Shown in pieces: positions 36,301 through 46,719 of a stretch of 64,000 nt of DNA. This DNA is from Marinobacter szutsaonensis (GTDB lineage: Bacteria > Pseudomonadota > Gammaproteobacteria > Pseudomonadales > Oleiphilaceae). The notes beneath the pieces were generated by a model, which saw only the letters and a list, made by a program, of their open reading frames with translations, was not told where the DNA came from and ran no database searches. The position numbers and the translations under genes were made by a program. Position 1 is the first letter of the stretch. Every line of letters begins with the position of its first letter. The stretch is from the NCBI RefSeq assembly GCF_039523335.1, contig NZ_BAAAFC010000001.1:744001-808000 (forward strand), given 5' to 3'.

Positions 36301-38256
36301 GGCGTCGTTTTCCGCTTCGCCGTGCCAGACCCGGCGGAACAACTCCTCGAAAATCGGCCGGATACGGTGGATGTCCACCACTTCCCCGGTGTGGGCCTGG
36401 AGGGTGAAATCGTGGATCCAGACGGACTTGCCGTGGCGGTCCAGCACCTCGAACGGGTGCTCCCCGATCACCCGGAAGCCCAGGTTATCGAAGATCGGCA
36501 TCACGTCGGACAGCGGCAGCGGCTCGTCCGGGAAGAACAGCTTGAAGTGCAGGGTCGATTCATCCTCCTCCAGGGCCCGGTAGAAGCTCATGGCCAGATC
36601 GTCGTTATCCGCGGAGGCGGCAATATGGTCCAGATCAATGGCAGCCCGGCGCGGCGAGAACATATCGGTGTAACTGGCCGGGAAGCCACCGGCCCAGAGC
36701 CGGTAGAATTCATTGCCGCGTTCCTCGCCATAAGCCTCGCTGAGTGCCTCATAGAGGCCGTCGCGCCAGGACTGTGCCAGGTCGATGACCTTCTCCCGGA
36801 TCTCGGCGATCGGCAACTGGCGGTTTTCCACCTGGGGCACCCGGATGGTGAACTGCACCCGGGCCAGGACCGACTCGGAAAAGTGGGTAACGAACTCGAT
36901 GTCCTCCGCTTCCAGGGTCTCGAACAGCACCTGCTCCACCTTCAGGCGCAGCTCGGTGTTGTAGATATCCCTCGGGAAGAAGGCCAGGCAGGTAACAAAC
37001 TGGCCATACACATCCTCGCGCATGAACAGCTCGATGCGCCGGCGCTCCTGGATGTAGAGAATGTTCTTGGCGACCCGGAGCAGCTCGTCGGATTCGATCT
37101 GGAAAAGCTCATCCCGCGGGTAGAGGGTAAGAATCTGCTCCAGTTCCTTGCCGGCGTAGTCGTCCCGCAGGAAGCCGGAACGTTTCATCACGCTCTGGAA
37201 CTTCCGGCGCAGCAACGGAATCTCGTCGGGGCGCTCGTTGTAGACCCGGGCGGTATACAGGCCCAGGAACCGACGCTCGCCGACGACATCGCCCTTCTCG
37301 TTGAATTTTTTGACCGCAATGTAGTCCGGGTAGGCCGGGCGATGCACCCGGGAGCGCTGGGCGGACTTGGCGAAGATGAAGATGTCATCGGTGCGGGTCA
37401 TCTCGTGCCGGGTGCGCTGAGGCAGCTCGTTCAGCCGGACCCGGTCCGGGCGCTCGTTGTTGACCCGAAGGATACCCAGCTCCGAGTTGGCGACCCGGCG
37501 CACTACGGTACCGCTCTTGTCCTTCACATAGTCGTATTCGTCGTAACCGAGAAAGGTGAAGTGATCCTGAACCAGCCAGTTCAGGAAGGCCCTCGCCTCT
37601 TCCTTTTCCTCCTCGTTGATACCGGCGGTGGTGTCGTCCAGCTCGCCGATGATCCGGTTGACCTTGTCCGTCACTACATTGAAGTCCGAGACCGCGATCC
37701 GCACTTCGTGCAGTACCGTCTGCAGCGTTTCCTCCAGGTCCTTCAGATCCACGGGATTGCTGTGGCGGTCGATCTCAAGAACGATAAAGGCCTCGTACTC
37801 GGCGCCCGAGCCGCTTTTCTTGGTTGAGTGCAGCTTCTTGAGCTTGCCGTCCTTGTCACGGTCGACCTGCAGGATCGAGTGCTGGATGGAATGGGTGCCG
37901 ATTTCCCGTTGGTTGATGGCGATCCGCAGGGAATCGATCAGAAACGGAATGTTCGGATGCAGGATGAAAATGACCGTGTGGGTTGACTGCCAGCCGTCAC
38001 TTTCCAGGTCCGGGTTGAATACCGATACCGGGGTCTCATCGGCACTGCGCTTCTGCAGGAATTGCCAGGCGGCCAGAATGGCACCGTAGGTATCTGAGAA
38101 TCGTCGACTCACCAACTCTTCAAGAGGGATATGCGCGTAATGCTGCTTTGCAAATTCACTGATTTTTTTCGCCTCGGTCTTCGCGATCTTCTGGGAAAAC
38201 GCATCAGCGAGTTGCTCAAAAAACTGTTCCTTGCTGGCCACAGTCAGCGCGTTCAT
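33370..38256 (-). CDS. gdhB: NAD-specific glutamate dehydrogenase, large type
   Basis: 1628 residues, the 180-kDa class. N-terminal ACT-like regulatory region (to about residue 700), then the catalytic core with HLRGGKVARGGLRWSDRFED, VKNAVIVPVGAKGGFVAKRL (active-site Lys context) and DMGGDVFGNGMLCSEKTR, and a helical C-terminal region. Degrades glutamate to 2-oxoglutarate for carbon and energy. Alone on its strand, with a 160-base divergent region to moxR. Confidence 0.96.
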   Translation of the reverse strand: MNALTVASKEQFFEQLADAFSQKIAKTEAKKISEFAKQHYAHIPLEELVSRRFSDTYGAILAAWQFLQKRSADETPVSVFNPDLESDGWQSTHTVIFILHPNIPFLIDSLRIAINQREIGTHSIQHSILQVDRDKDGKLKKLHSTKKSGSGAEYEAFIVLEIDRHSNPVDLKDLEETLQTVLHEVRIAVSDFNVVTDKVNRIIGELDDTTAGINEEEKEEARAFLNWLVQDHFTFLGYDEYDYVKDKSGTVVRRVANSELGILRVNNERPDRVRLNELPQRTRHEMTRTDDIFIFAKSAQRSRVHRPAYPDYIAVKKFNEKGDVVGERRFLGLYTARVYNERPDEIPLLRRKFQSVMKRSGFLRDDYAGKELEQILTLYPRDELFQIESDELLRVAKNILYIQERRRIELFMREDVYGQFVTCLAFFPRDIYNTELRLKVEQVLFETLEAEDIEFVTHFSESVLARVQFTIRVPQVENRQLPIAEIREKVIDLAQSWRDGLYEALSEAYGEERGNEFYRLWAGGFPASYTDMFSPRRAAIDLDHIAASADNDDLAMSFYRALEEDESTLHFKLFFPDEPLPLSDVMPIFDNLGFRVIGEHPFEVLDRHGKSVWIHDFTLQAHTGEVVDIHRIRPIFEELFRRVWHGEAENDAFNRLLLSSYMSWREIALLRTYARYMRQIRFSNSQTFISNTLVNHVQLTRTLLDLFDIRFNPERYQSKGKSEAAQQKLEIEFSAGLDEVENLSEDRVLRLYLELMQATLRTNYYQLDVEGKPKSYISVKFDPSRIPDMPLPLPMFEIFVYSPRVEGVHLRGGKVARGGLRWSDRFEDYRTEILGLVKAQQVKNAVIVPVGAKGGFVAKRLPDPSDREAFQAEGIAAYKTFIRGLLDITDNLVDAGIMPPERVIRHDEDDHYLVVAADKGTATFSDIANGLAAEYGFWMGDAFASGGSNGYDHKKMGITARGAWVSVERHFREMGINPALDEFTAIGIGDMGGDVFGNGMLCSEKTRLVAAFNHVHIFVDPNPDAEASFRERKRLFEMPRSAWTDFDTKLISKGGGVFSRNAKSIPVSPEMKKLLGIKADRVPPNMLISHILKAQVDLLWVGGIGTYVKASSESNTDVGDKANDGLRINGSELRCKVVGEGGNLGLTQLGRIEYALKGGRLNTDFIDNSGGVDCSDHEVNMKILLNRAVAVGDLTEKQRNVMLEEMTDDVASLVLKNNYRQTQAISIASEDAATRLEEYRRLMNTFESEGKLNRALEFLPDDETLSERKLDKKGLTRPELSVLISYVKGDLKQTLIDSSLPDEPLLAGEMYKVFPRALTQQFSSELGEHQLRREIIATQIANDMVNHMGITFVERLNQSTGADAASIALAWIIARDVFRIDNWWDRIEALDFHIPARLQMELMQDLMRLMRRSVRWLLRNRRAELSIQSHMERFADSVWAITAGLPDYLGEQARQAWEKRHTNLVEAGLPKELASVVSGTGYLYSSLGIIEAKEATGMPLKTVANLYFELGDRLDLTWFATAIADLKPVSHWEALARESFREDLDWQQRALTTGVLKLAEKPTDVPACVETWMQQHEQLIDRWKSMLVELKNTREPEYAMFSVALRELLDLAQSTIHQPQGEIEVETN

Positions 38257-38416
38257 GATTTACCTCTGGTCAGTGTGAAATAAACGTAATCGACGTACTG
38301 TCACATAAGCATAGTCAAACCCTTGATTTTTGCCGTCCAGATGCGAAAACTGCGGCAACTACTTACGAACAATACGGTTCCTTGACGGGACATGGATAAG
38401 GGAGCAGTTACATCCA

Positions 38417-39379
<963 letters not shown>

Positions 39380-39410
39380 GGCCCTACATCCCTGTGCAAG
39401 ACCCGACACC

Positions 39411-40358
39411 ATGGTAACCAGCCAAGCCACCACACACATCAGCCTGCCGGACCTGATCCGGTTGCAGGCCGATGCCCGGGCCCTGAAGCTGCCTTCCGCG
39501 CGGCCGGTGCGCTCCCGGCAGGCGGGGTTGCAGCGCTCACCACAACGGGGGCGAGGCATGGCCTTTGCCGAGGTGCGCCAGTACCAGCCGGGCGATGACA
39601 TCCGTAGCATCGACTGGCGGGTTACTGCCCGAAGGCAATCCCCGCACACCAAACTGTACGAGGAGGAACGGGAGCGCCCTGTGCTACTGCTGTGCGATCT
39701 GGGACCCAGCCTGTTCTTCGCCAGCACCGGCGCCTACAAGCAGGTCCGTTGCGCCCAGGTGGCAGCGATCCTGTCCTGGCTGGCCCTCTGGGCCGGAGAC
39801 CAGGTTGGCGGAATCGTGTTCAATGGTGAGAAGCTGGAAGTGCTTCGCCCGGCCCGCCGCAAGAAATCGGTGCTGCGGTTGCTCGACTCCCTGGCGGAAC
39901 AGCAGCACAAACCCGACCGGAACGGCGGGCTGCCCACCTCCGGCATGGATAACGGGCCCTGGCTCGATCAGGCCCTGGCCGAAGCCCGACGGGTTGCCCA
40001 TACCGGCAGCCGCATCTTTGTACTGAGCGATTTCCTGCAAATCTCGGAGGATACCGCCTCCCTGCTCGGCGCCCTGGCACGCCACAATGTCGTCAACGCC
40101 ATCCGGATTGTGGATCCGCTGGAACAGCAGCTGCCTGACAGCGGCCGGTTCGCGGTCGCCGGTCCGGATGGCCCAATCTGGTTCGATGCCGGCAATCCCC
40201 GTTTCCAGAAAGCCTGGCGGGAGCGCATTACTGCCCACGAAACGCAGCTGGATTCCTGTTTCCGCACCGCCGGCGTGGTGTCCGCGACGGTTTCAACCGG
40301 CGAGGATCCTGCCTCCGTGCTGAAATCCCTGCTTGGGCCGAGGGGGCGGATCGGATGA
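39411..40358 (+). CDS. DUF58 protein of the MoxR-Bat cluster
   Basis: 315 residues, with the DUF58 signature DDIRSIDWRVTARRQSPHTK followed by ERERPVLLLCDLGPSLFF, a VWA-like fold. No membrane segment. Standard second gene of MoxR clusters. Its stop overlaps the next ATG by four bases. Confidence 0.9.
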   Translation: MVTSQATTHISLPDLIRLQADARALKLPSARPVRSRQAGLQRSPQRGRGMAFAEVRQYQPGDDIRSIDWRVTARRQSPHTKLYEEERERPVLLLCDLGPSLFFASTGAYKQVRCAQVAAILSWLALWAGDQVGGIVFNGEKLEVLRPARRKKSVLRLLDSLAEQQHKPDRNGGLPTSGMDNGPWLDQALAEARRVAHTGSRIFVLSDFLQISEDTASLLGALARHNVVNAIRIVDPLEQQLPDSGRFAVAGPDGPIWFDAGNPRFQKAWRERITAHETQLDSCFRTAGVVSATVSTGEDPASVLKSLLGPRGRIG

Positions 40359-40825
40359 ACCCACAGGACCCCCTGAGCCAGCTGCGAGACATCCATCTGC
40401 CTGCCACTGGCGGTTTCTGGCCACCGGCGCCCGGCTGGTGGGTGCTCGCAGTGCTGCTTCTGGTTGTCCTTGCGCTGGTAGTGACAGCCTTGCTTCGCCG
40501 CAGGCGTCGCAATCGGTGGCGCCGGCAGGCACTCATTGCCCTGACCGAACTGGAGCGAAAATCGGAACCAACACCTGCCTGGTTCACCTCTCTCAACACC
40601 CTGCTCAAACAGGCAGCCAGGGAATGCCAGCCGGAAAGCCGGCCCCAGGCCCTCAGCGGCCACGCCTGGGTGGATTTCCTGATCGCCACGTCGCCAGAGG
40701 GGCAAACTCCGGAACGGCGCTGGCTCGAAGCGATGGTCCATGCCGCCTGGCAGCCAACGGTACAGGCCGATCCCGGTGAAGCTGTCCGGTTTGCCCGCCA
40801 CTGGCTGGGAGGGCAGAAATGCTGA
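40355..40825 (+). CDS. DUF4381 membrane protein
   Basis: 156 residues, with NPQDPLSQLRDIHLP and PPAPGWWVLAVLLLVVLALVV giving one membrane helix, then a cytosolic helical part ending WVDFLIAT and ARHWLGGQK. The family is found between DUF58 and VWA genes of this cluster. Function unknown; overlaps batA by seven bases. Confidence 0.85.
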   Translation: MNPQDPLSQLRDIHLPATGGFWPPAPGWWVLAVLLLVVLALVVTALLRRRRRNRWRRQALIALTELERKSEPTPAWFTSLNTLLKQAARECQPESRPQALSGHAWVDFLIATSPEGQTPERRWLEAMVHAAWQPTVQADPGEAVRFARHWLGGQKC

Positions 40826-41853
40826 GCCTGGCCTATCCCTGGGTCCTTGTTATCGCCCTGCTCCCGCTGCTGATCCAGTGGCGCCGACCGGCGCGCCGAC
40901 AGGTGGACGCACCGGTCCTGCCCACCGGGCACTGGTTATCCGGCTTGCCCGGCGTCAGTCGCCAGGGCAGCGCTACCCCATGGTGGCGCAAGCTGCTGCT
41001 CGCTCTGCTTTGGCTTCTCCTGGTGCTGGCGCTGGCACGGCCACAATATGTGGGTGAGCAGGTGCAGATGCCGCTCACCGGTCGTGACCTCATGCTCGTG
41101 GTGGATATCTCCCCCTCCATGGACGAGCGGGACATGGTGATCCAGGGCCGGAGCATCAACCGCCTGCAGGCGGTCAAACACGTACTGAATGATTTCATCT
41201 CGCGGCGGAAGGGCGACCGGCTCGGCCTGATCCTGTTTGGCACCGAGCCTTACGTCCAGGCGCCACTGACCTTCGATCTGGAAACCGTGCGCGCCCTGAT
41301 GCAGGAATCGGGGCTGGGCATGGCGGGCCGGGCCACGGCGATCGGGGATGCTATCGGCCTTTCAGTCAAGCGGTTGCGGGAACGCCCTCAGGAACAGCGG
41401 GTCGCGGTGCTGCTCACCGACGGCGCCAACACCGCCGGGGAAATCAGTCCGGACAAAGCCACGGAAATTGCCGCAGCCGCGGGCGTCAGGCTGTATACCA
41501 TCGGGATCGGCGCTGACACCATGGTCCAGCGGGGCCTGCTCGGTTCCCGACGGGTCAATCCCTCCCGGGACCTTGACGAAGGCCTGCTTACCCGGATGGC
41601 ACAAGCCACCGGTGGCGAGTATTTCCGGGCCCGCAGCCTGCCCGAGCTGGAAATGATCTATGAGAGCATCAACCAGCTCGAAGCCATCGAACTGGAGGGC
41701 AAACTCTATCGACCGGTGACCGAGCTGTTCATCTGGCCGGCGGGCCTGGCGGTCTGTTCGTGGCTGCTTGTCGCCCTGGCCAGCCTCGCCGACCGGCGCC
41801 GCCAATCCCGCGCAGAACCGGCGGAAGGGGCGAAAGGAGCAGAGCATGGCTGA
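40819..41853 (+). CDS. batA: VWA-domain protein BatA
   Basis: 344 residues: two N-terminal membrane helices (about 5-20 and 58-74), a VWA domain with MIDAS DISPSMDERD (Asp96, Ser98, Ser100) and VLLTDGANTAG, and a C-terminal helix (IWPAGLAVCSWLLVALASLA). The metal-binding residues are complete. Overlaps batB by eight bases. Confidence 0.92.
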   Translation: MLSLAYPWVLVIALLPLLIQWRRPARRQVDAPVLPTGHWLSGLPGVSRQGSATPWWRKLLLALLWLLLVLALARPQYVGEQVQMPLTGRDLMLVVDISPSMDERDMVIQGRSINRLQAVKHVLNDFISRRKGDRLGLILFGTEPYVQAPLTFDLETVRALMQESGLGMAGRATAIGDAIGLSVKRLRERPQEQRVAVLLTDGANTAGEISPDKATEIAAAAGVRLYTIGIGADTMVQRGLLGSRRVNPSRDLDEGLLTRMAQATGGEYFRARSLPELEMIYESINQLEAIELEGKLYRPVTELFIWPAGLAVCSWLLVALASLADRRRQSRAEPAEGAKGAEHG

Positions 41854-43645
41854 CTTCCATTTCCTTCGCCCGCTCTGGTTGTTGCTGCTTCTCGCCGTGC
41901 CATTGCTCGTGGTGATACTCCGCAACGCAGGCCACGGCGACAGCGGCTGGTCACGGCTGATTCCTGCTACCTTGCTGTCACCACTGATCCGTTCCAGGGG
42001 GCAGCAGAATGGCCGTGGCGGCTCACCGCTTGTGCCTGTCTCCCCGGCGCTGGTGATACTGGCTGTTGCCCTGGCCGGCCCGGCCTGGCGGGAAGCGCCC
42101 ACGCCCCTGAAACAGCCGGGGGACAGCCTGGTCATGGTGCTGGATCTGTCGCTGTCCATGCTCGCCACCGATGTTGAACCCGACCGCCTGACCCGGGCCA
42201 AACGCAAGATCCGGGATATGCTCAAGACCCGGGAGGGAAGCCTCAATGGTCTGGTGGTCTATGCGGCTGATGCCCATGTGGTCACGCCGCTGACCGATGA
42301 TGCCCGCACCATCGAGGCCATGCTCAACGTGCTGGACCCGACGATCATGCCTGCCCAGGGCAACCGCGCCGATCTGGCGGTCACCCGGGCAACGGAACTG
42401 CTGCAACAGGGAGCGCCAGGCAAAGGCAAGATCCTGCTGATCACCGACGATGTCCGGGAGGGGTATCTGCCCGGAATCACCCATGCCCTGGCAGACACGC
42501 CTTACACCGTGAGCACCCTGATGGTCGGCACCGAAGGTGGCGGCCCGATTCCCCTGGCCAAACGGGGTTTCATGCGCGAAAACGGCGAGATCGTGATTAC
42601 CCGGGCCGACCCCGGCGCACTTTCCGGTGTGGCCGCGGAAACCGGGGGCTCCTTTCACGCACTGACCCTGGATGACACCGATATCGAGGCACTGAAACTG
42701 ATGCCGGAAGACAGCGAGGACTGGCACTCCGCCGACGCCGACCAGACCGTGAATCGCTGGCAGGATGATGGCTACTGGCTGCTCTGGCTTGCCCTCCCGC
42801 TGATCCTTCTCGGCTGGCGCCGGGGCGGGTTTGCCGTGCTCGCCCTGCTGATCCTGCCCCTGGTGCCGGAACCGGCGCAGGCGGCAAGCTGGGACAGCCT
42901 CTGGCAACGGGAGGACCAGCGTGCGCCGGAGATGATCCGGGAGAATCCCGAACAGGCCGCCCGTGACCTCGAAAGCCCCTCCTGGCGGGCCCCTGCTCAC
43001 TATCGCTCTGGTGAATATGAACAGGCAGCCAAACTGTATGGATCGCTGAAGGGTCCTGACGCGGATTACAACCGGGGCAATGCCCTGGCCCGGGCCGGCA
43101 AGCTCGAACAGGCACTCGAAGCCTACGAAAGCGCCCTGACGCAGGCACCGGAGATGGAAGACGCCCGCCACAACCGGGATCTGGTGAAGCAACTGCTGGA
43201 ACAGCAGCAACAGCAACAGCAACAGAACCAGCAGGGCGAGGGTGACAGCCAGCAACAACAGAACCAGAATTCCGAGGGCGGCAGCCAGGACAATCCATCA
43301 CAGCAGGGCGATGACCAGCAAGCCGGACAGCAACCTTCTGCCTCCGGGGAGGATCCATCCGGCCAGTCAGACAGCCGCCAGGAAAACGGTCAGGGCGAAC
43401 AGGAATCGGACCCCGCGCAATCACAACAGGATTCCGGTGCGGGCCAACAGGGAGAGTCCGGGGAACAAGAGGACGGGCAACAGGCACAAGCCCCGGCCGC
43501 GATCTCGGAGACACCCCTGAGCCAGGGGCAGGAACAGTGGCTCAGGCGCATTCCCGACAATCCCGGCGGCCTGCTGCGCCGGAAATTCCTGCAACAGTAC
43601 CAGGAACGTCAGACACCACCCGCCGAGGGCGATTCACCATGGTAA
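41846..43645 (+). CDS. batB: VWA/TPR protein BatB (BatB-BatC fusion type)
   Basis: 599 residues from ATG 41846. N-terminal helices, VWA domain with VLDLSLSMLATDVEPDRL (MIDAS Asp100, Ser102, Ser104), another helix pair (WLLWLALPLILLGWRRGGFA), then TPR repeats (NRGNALARAGKLEQALEAYE) in the periplasm as in BatC. From about 452 to 565 it is a low-complexity Gln/Glu/Ser/Gly tail with an uninterrupted Gln run (43203-43222 region, CAG/CAA codons), then a short ordered end (QWLRRIPDNPGGLLRRKFL). Confidence 0.9.
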   Translation: MADFHFLRPLWLLLLLAVPLLVVILRNAGHGDSGWSRLIPATLLSPLIRSRGQQNGRGGSPLVPVSPALVILAVALAGPAWREAPTPLKQPGDSLVMVLDLSLSMLATDVEPDRLTRAKRKIRDMLKTREGSLNGLVVYAADAHVVTPLTDDARTIEAMLNVLDPTIMPAQGNRADLAVTRATELLQQGAPGKGKILLITDDVREGYLPGITHALADTPYTVSTLMVGTEGGGPIPLAKRGFMRENGEIVITRADPGALSGVAAETGGSFHALTLDDTDIEALKLMPEDSEDWHSADADQTVNRWQDDGYWLLWLALPLILLGWRRGGFAVLALLILPLVPEPAQAASWDSLWQREDQRAPEMIRENPEQAARDLESPSWRAPAHYRSGEYEQAAKLYGSLKGPDADYNRGNALARAGKLEQALEAYESALTQAPEMEDARHNRDLVKQLLEQQQQQQQQNQQGEGDSQQQQNQNSEGGSQDNPSQQGDDQQAGQQPSASGEDPSGQSDSRQENGQGEQESDPAQSQQDSGAGQQGESGEQEDGQQAQAPAAISETPLSQGQEQWLRRIPDNPGGLLRRKFLQQYQERQTPPAEGDSPW

Positions 43646-45378
43646 AACGGATATTGGCAACGATGACCGGATTGTGGCTGCTGCTGGCACTGGCCTTCCC
43701 GGCCTGCGCCGGTGAGCTGTCCGTGGAGCCGGACCGCAAGCAGCTTTATGAAGGTGAGGTCCTGACCGTCACGGTCAAGGGCACCATGGAGTTGGACATC
43801 AACCTCAGCAACCTGTTCGAGTTCGACCTGTCCCAACTGCCCGCGCCGGATATCGAAAAGGTCGAGCCGGATTTCGAGATTCTCGCCCGCAACCAGCAAT
43901 ACAGCATCCGCACCGTTAACAGCCAGATGATCGGCGAGATCACCTGGACCTACCAGCTGGCCCCCGCACGCACCGGCGAACTTACCATTCCCGAGCTTAC
44001 CTTCAGGGATGCCACCTCGGAGCCGGTAACCGTTGAGGTGGTCCCGGGCTCCGGGCCGGACCAGGGTCCCGAAGTCCGTGACAGCTTCGTCGAGCTATCC
44101 GCAGACAAGGCCGAAGTTTATGTGCAGGAGCAACTGACCCTGACGGTTCGCCTGTTCTTTACCGGCAACCTGATCCGGGGTGAGCTGTCCGAGCCCGAAC
44201 ACCCCCATGCCATTATCGAGAGCCTCGGGAAGCAGCAGGAATATACCCGTTACCGGGACGGCGTCCGCTACCGGGTCGTTGAACGCCGTTATGCGGTGTT
44301 TCCACAGAGGACCGGCGAGCTCGATCTGCCCCCCATCCGGTTCGAGGGCCAGGCGCGCACCCAGGAAGGCAAGCTACGGTTCCTGAGGGACAGCGAGGAG
44401 TTCTTTGCCGTCCCGGTAAAACCGGTTCCGGACGAATTTACCGGCGACACCTGGCTCCCCGCCAGCGACCTGTCCCTGGACGAAAGCGGCCTGCCGCCGA
44501 CCCTGGAAGTGGACATGGGCGAGAACCTGAGCCGCCGGATTACCCTGAAAGCCAGTGATCTGCCTTCGGAGGCCCTGCCGCCACTGCCCGAGGACACGCC
44601 TTCCGGAATCCGTGCCTACCCCGACCAGCCGGAAAGAAGCACCCAGGTGACACCGGAGGGACTGGTCTCCACCCTGGAACAGACCGTCGCGCTGGTCCCG
44701 GTGCAAGCCGGAGAAATGACCTTGCCGGAGGTCCGGATTGCCTGGTGGGACACCGAGACTGACAGCCAGCAGGTCGCGGTGATTCCTGCCCGGACCCTGT
44801 CAGTCACGGATACCGGTGCCGCCACCGTGCCCCCCTCTCCGGAATCACCTGAGAACGGTTCCGCGACAACCAGCACGGCCACCGAGCCGGAGCCAGGTAC
44901 TTCCCGGGAAGCAAACGGCTCAATCTGGGCCTGGGTCAGTCTGGCCCTGGCCATCGTCTGGGCGGCCACTGTTGCTGGCTGGTGGTGGTCCGGAAAGAAT
45001 GGCCGTGGGTCGAACAAACAACCCGCATCCCATGAGGTCGACAGCAACGAGCGATTGCTGTTCGACGACCTCATCGTTGCCGCCAGGAAGGGTTCCGCGG
45101 AAACGCCCCGTTTCCTGATCCGGTGGATGCAGCATCGGCATCCGGATCAGCTATTCCACACTGCCGGGGATGTTGTGAAGTTTCTGGGGGATGACACCCT
45201 TGCCACTGAACTGGAACACCTGCAGGCAGACCTGTTTGCAGGGCAAGGGCGAAGTGATTCAGGTGAGACAGACCGGCAGGCTCTGGCCAGAGCCCTGGAA
45301 CAGATTCGGCGCCGGAAGCCGAAGACCACCGGCGGGGACGGCCTGCGCCCCCTCTATCCGGACAATCTGTCGGCCTGA
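43639..45378 (+). CDS. batD: BatD-like oxygen-tolerance protein
   Basis: 579 residues from ATG 43639 (the frame upstream lies inside batB). Signal peptide ILATMTGLWLLLALAFPACA, then repeated beta-sandwich domains (LSVEPDRKQLYEGEVLTVTV and FVELSADKAEVYVQEQLTLT start the first two), and a C-terminal membrane helix (AWVSLALAIVWAATVAGWWW) with a short cytosolic part. Last gene of the moxR-bat operon; 21 bases from the convergent ccmI. Confidence 0.88.
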   Translation: MVKRILATMTGLWLLLALAFPACAGELSVEPDRKQLYEGEVLTVTVKGTMELDINLSNLFEFDLSQLPAPDIEKVEPDFEILARNQQYSIRTVNSQMIGEITWTYQLAPARTGELTIPELTFRDATSEPVTVEVVPGSGPDQGPEVRDSFVELSADKAEVYVQEQLTLTVRLFFTGNLIRGELSEPEHPHAIIESLGKQQEYTRYRDGVRYRVVERRYAVFPQRTGELDLPPIRFEGQARTQEGKLRFLRDSEEFFAVPVKPVPDEFTGDTWLPASDLSLDESGLPPTLEVDMGENLSRRITLKASDLPSEALPPLPEDTPSGIRAYPDQPERSTQVTPEGLVSTLEQTVALVPVQAGEMTLPEVRIAWWDTETDSQQVAVIPARTLSVTDTGAATVPPSPESPENGSATTSTATEPEPGTSREANGSIWAWVSLALAIVWAATVAGWWWSGKNGRGSNKQPASHEVDSNERLLFDDLIVAARKGSAETPRFLIRWMQHRHPDQLFHTAGDVVKFLGDDTLATELEHLQADLFAGQGRSDSGETDRQALARALEQIRRRKPKTTGGDGLRPLYPDNLSA

Positions 45379-45399
45379 CCGGGGCGCTGGCTGTCTGGA

Positions 45400-46668
45400 T
45401 CAGTTGGTGAGCTGCTGATCGATGACCAGCCGGACCGGGTCTGTATCCTCGCCGGATACGGTGACGGGCTCATCAACACTGCCCTGCCAGTCTCCGGCAC
45501 TGGCCTGGACACTGCCGGTGCGGCTCAGACGGGCCGTCACCAGCACCCGGCCTGCGCCGGAAATTTTCATCTGCGGCGACATGGAGTCACCGTCATCCAG
45601 GCGCAGGGTCGCGGGCAGATCGCCGGCAGTCAGGCGCTCAACAGCCAGAGGCGGTCCGTTCGGTTTACCAGCCTCACGGGCAAACACGAACAGGGTGGTA
45701 TCGGCAGGCACCTGACCCTGAAAGGCATCGGCCAGGGCGACTTCAACGGTCACACCGGGGCCACCGACATCGGCCGGAGCCTGCACCTCGGGTGGTGTTT
45801 CACCCAGACGGTTATAGGCTTCGTTGATGCCACCCCGGATGGAGGCGATCTGGGGGTGATCCGGCGCTACGGTCACGATCCGCTCCCAGTATTCAATGGC
45901 CTCGCGGTAGTTCTGCTGACTGAAGGCATTGATCCCGAGCAGCCCCAGGGCATTGACTTCGTCCGGGTTCAGGGACCGCGCCTGACGGATCGCGTCGGTG
46001 ACCGCCTCGGTCATTGCCCCCTGACTGTCGAAGAACAGGGCCTGTGCCGACAGTCCCAGGGCCACCGCCTCCGCCTGATCGTTACCATCTACCACCTTGG
46101 CCAGCTGCCGGAATGCCCAGGCGGCTTCCTGGTATTGCTCAAGACGCATATAACTCTGCCCCAGCATGGCCCAGCCATCGGGGTTATCGGGAGCGGCTTC
46201 GAGCCTGTCCCGCAACTGCGCCACCAGATCTGACATCTGGGCCTGACGGCCGGCATCGCTCTGCTCCATCTGTTGCATGGCAAGGTATTGCTCCACCCGA
46301 TCCATGGCGCCCCATTCCTGGTACAGGTAGTAGGCTGCACCGGGCAATACCAGCAGCGAGACCAGGGCCACGGCAATGGCACTCTTGCGGCCGGGCACCG
46401 CACGCCGGGGCTGCTCTGATTCCGGGACATCGTCGAGCATGGAACCCGCCAGCTCCTCTTTCAGCTGTCGGTAGTTGTCCTCATCCAGAATACCGGCTTC
46501 GAACTCATCATCGAGCTCTTTCATCCGGGTCCGGTAGGCCATCAGGTTCTGGTTACGGATATCCGCCCGGGCTCGGGCATTGGAACGTTGGAACAGCACC
46601 GGGAAAAGCACAAAGGCCAGGGCGATAATGATCAGTACCGTCGCGGCAATCCAGAAAGTATTGGTCAT
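45400..46668 (-). CDS. ccmI: Cytochrome c biogenesis protein CcmI
   Basis: 422 residues. Two membrane helices (about 5-25 and 99-117) and a periplasmic TPR domain that holds apocytochrome c for haem attachment (GWAMLGQSYMRLEQYQEAAW, then ALGLLGINAFSQQNYREAIEYW). The C-terminal domain (after 290) is beta-rich. Last gene of the ccm operon. Confidence 0.93.
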   Translation of the reverse strand: MTNTFWIAATVLIIIALAFVLFPVLFQRSNARARADIRNQNLMAYRTRMKELDDEFEAGILDEDNYRQLKEELAGSMLDDVPESEQPRRAVPGRKSAIAVALVSLLVLPGAAYYLYQEWGAMDRVEQYLAMQQMEQSDAGRQAQMSDLVAQLRDRLEAAPDNPDGWAMLGQSYMRLEQYQEAAWAFRQLAKVVDGNDQAEAVALGLSAQALFFDSQGAMTEAVTDAIRQARSLNPDEVNALGLLGINAFSQQNYREAIEYWERIVTVAPDHPQIASIRGGINEAYNRLGETPPEVQAPADVGGPGVTVEVALADAFQGQVPADTTLFVFAREAGKPNGPPLAVERLTAGDLPATLRLDDGDSMSPQMKISGAGRVLVTARLSRTGSVQASAGDWQGSVDEPVTVSGEDTDPVRLVIDQQLTN

Positions 46669-46719
46669 GAAATTGTCGTCACTGCATGGGAAATGAGTTC
46701 GATCGGTTCAGGCCTCGGC

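Noticed and set aside
43200..43260. CAG/CAA run as a CRISPR-like or tandem non-coding repeat
   Set aside because: In frame, coding for a Gln run in BatB, with no spacers.
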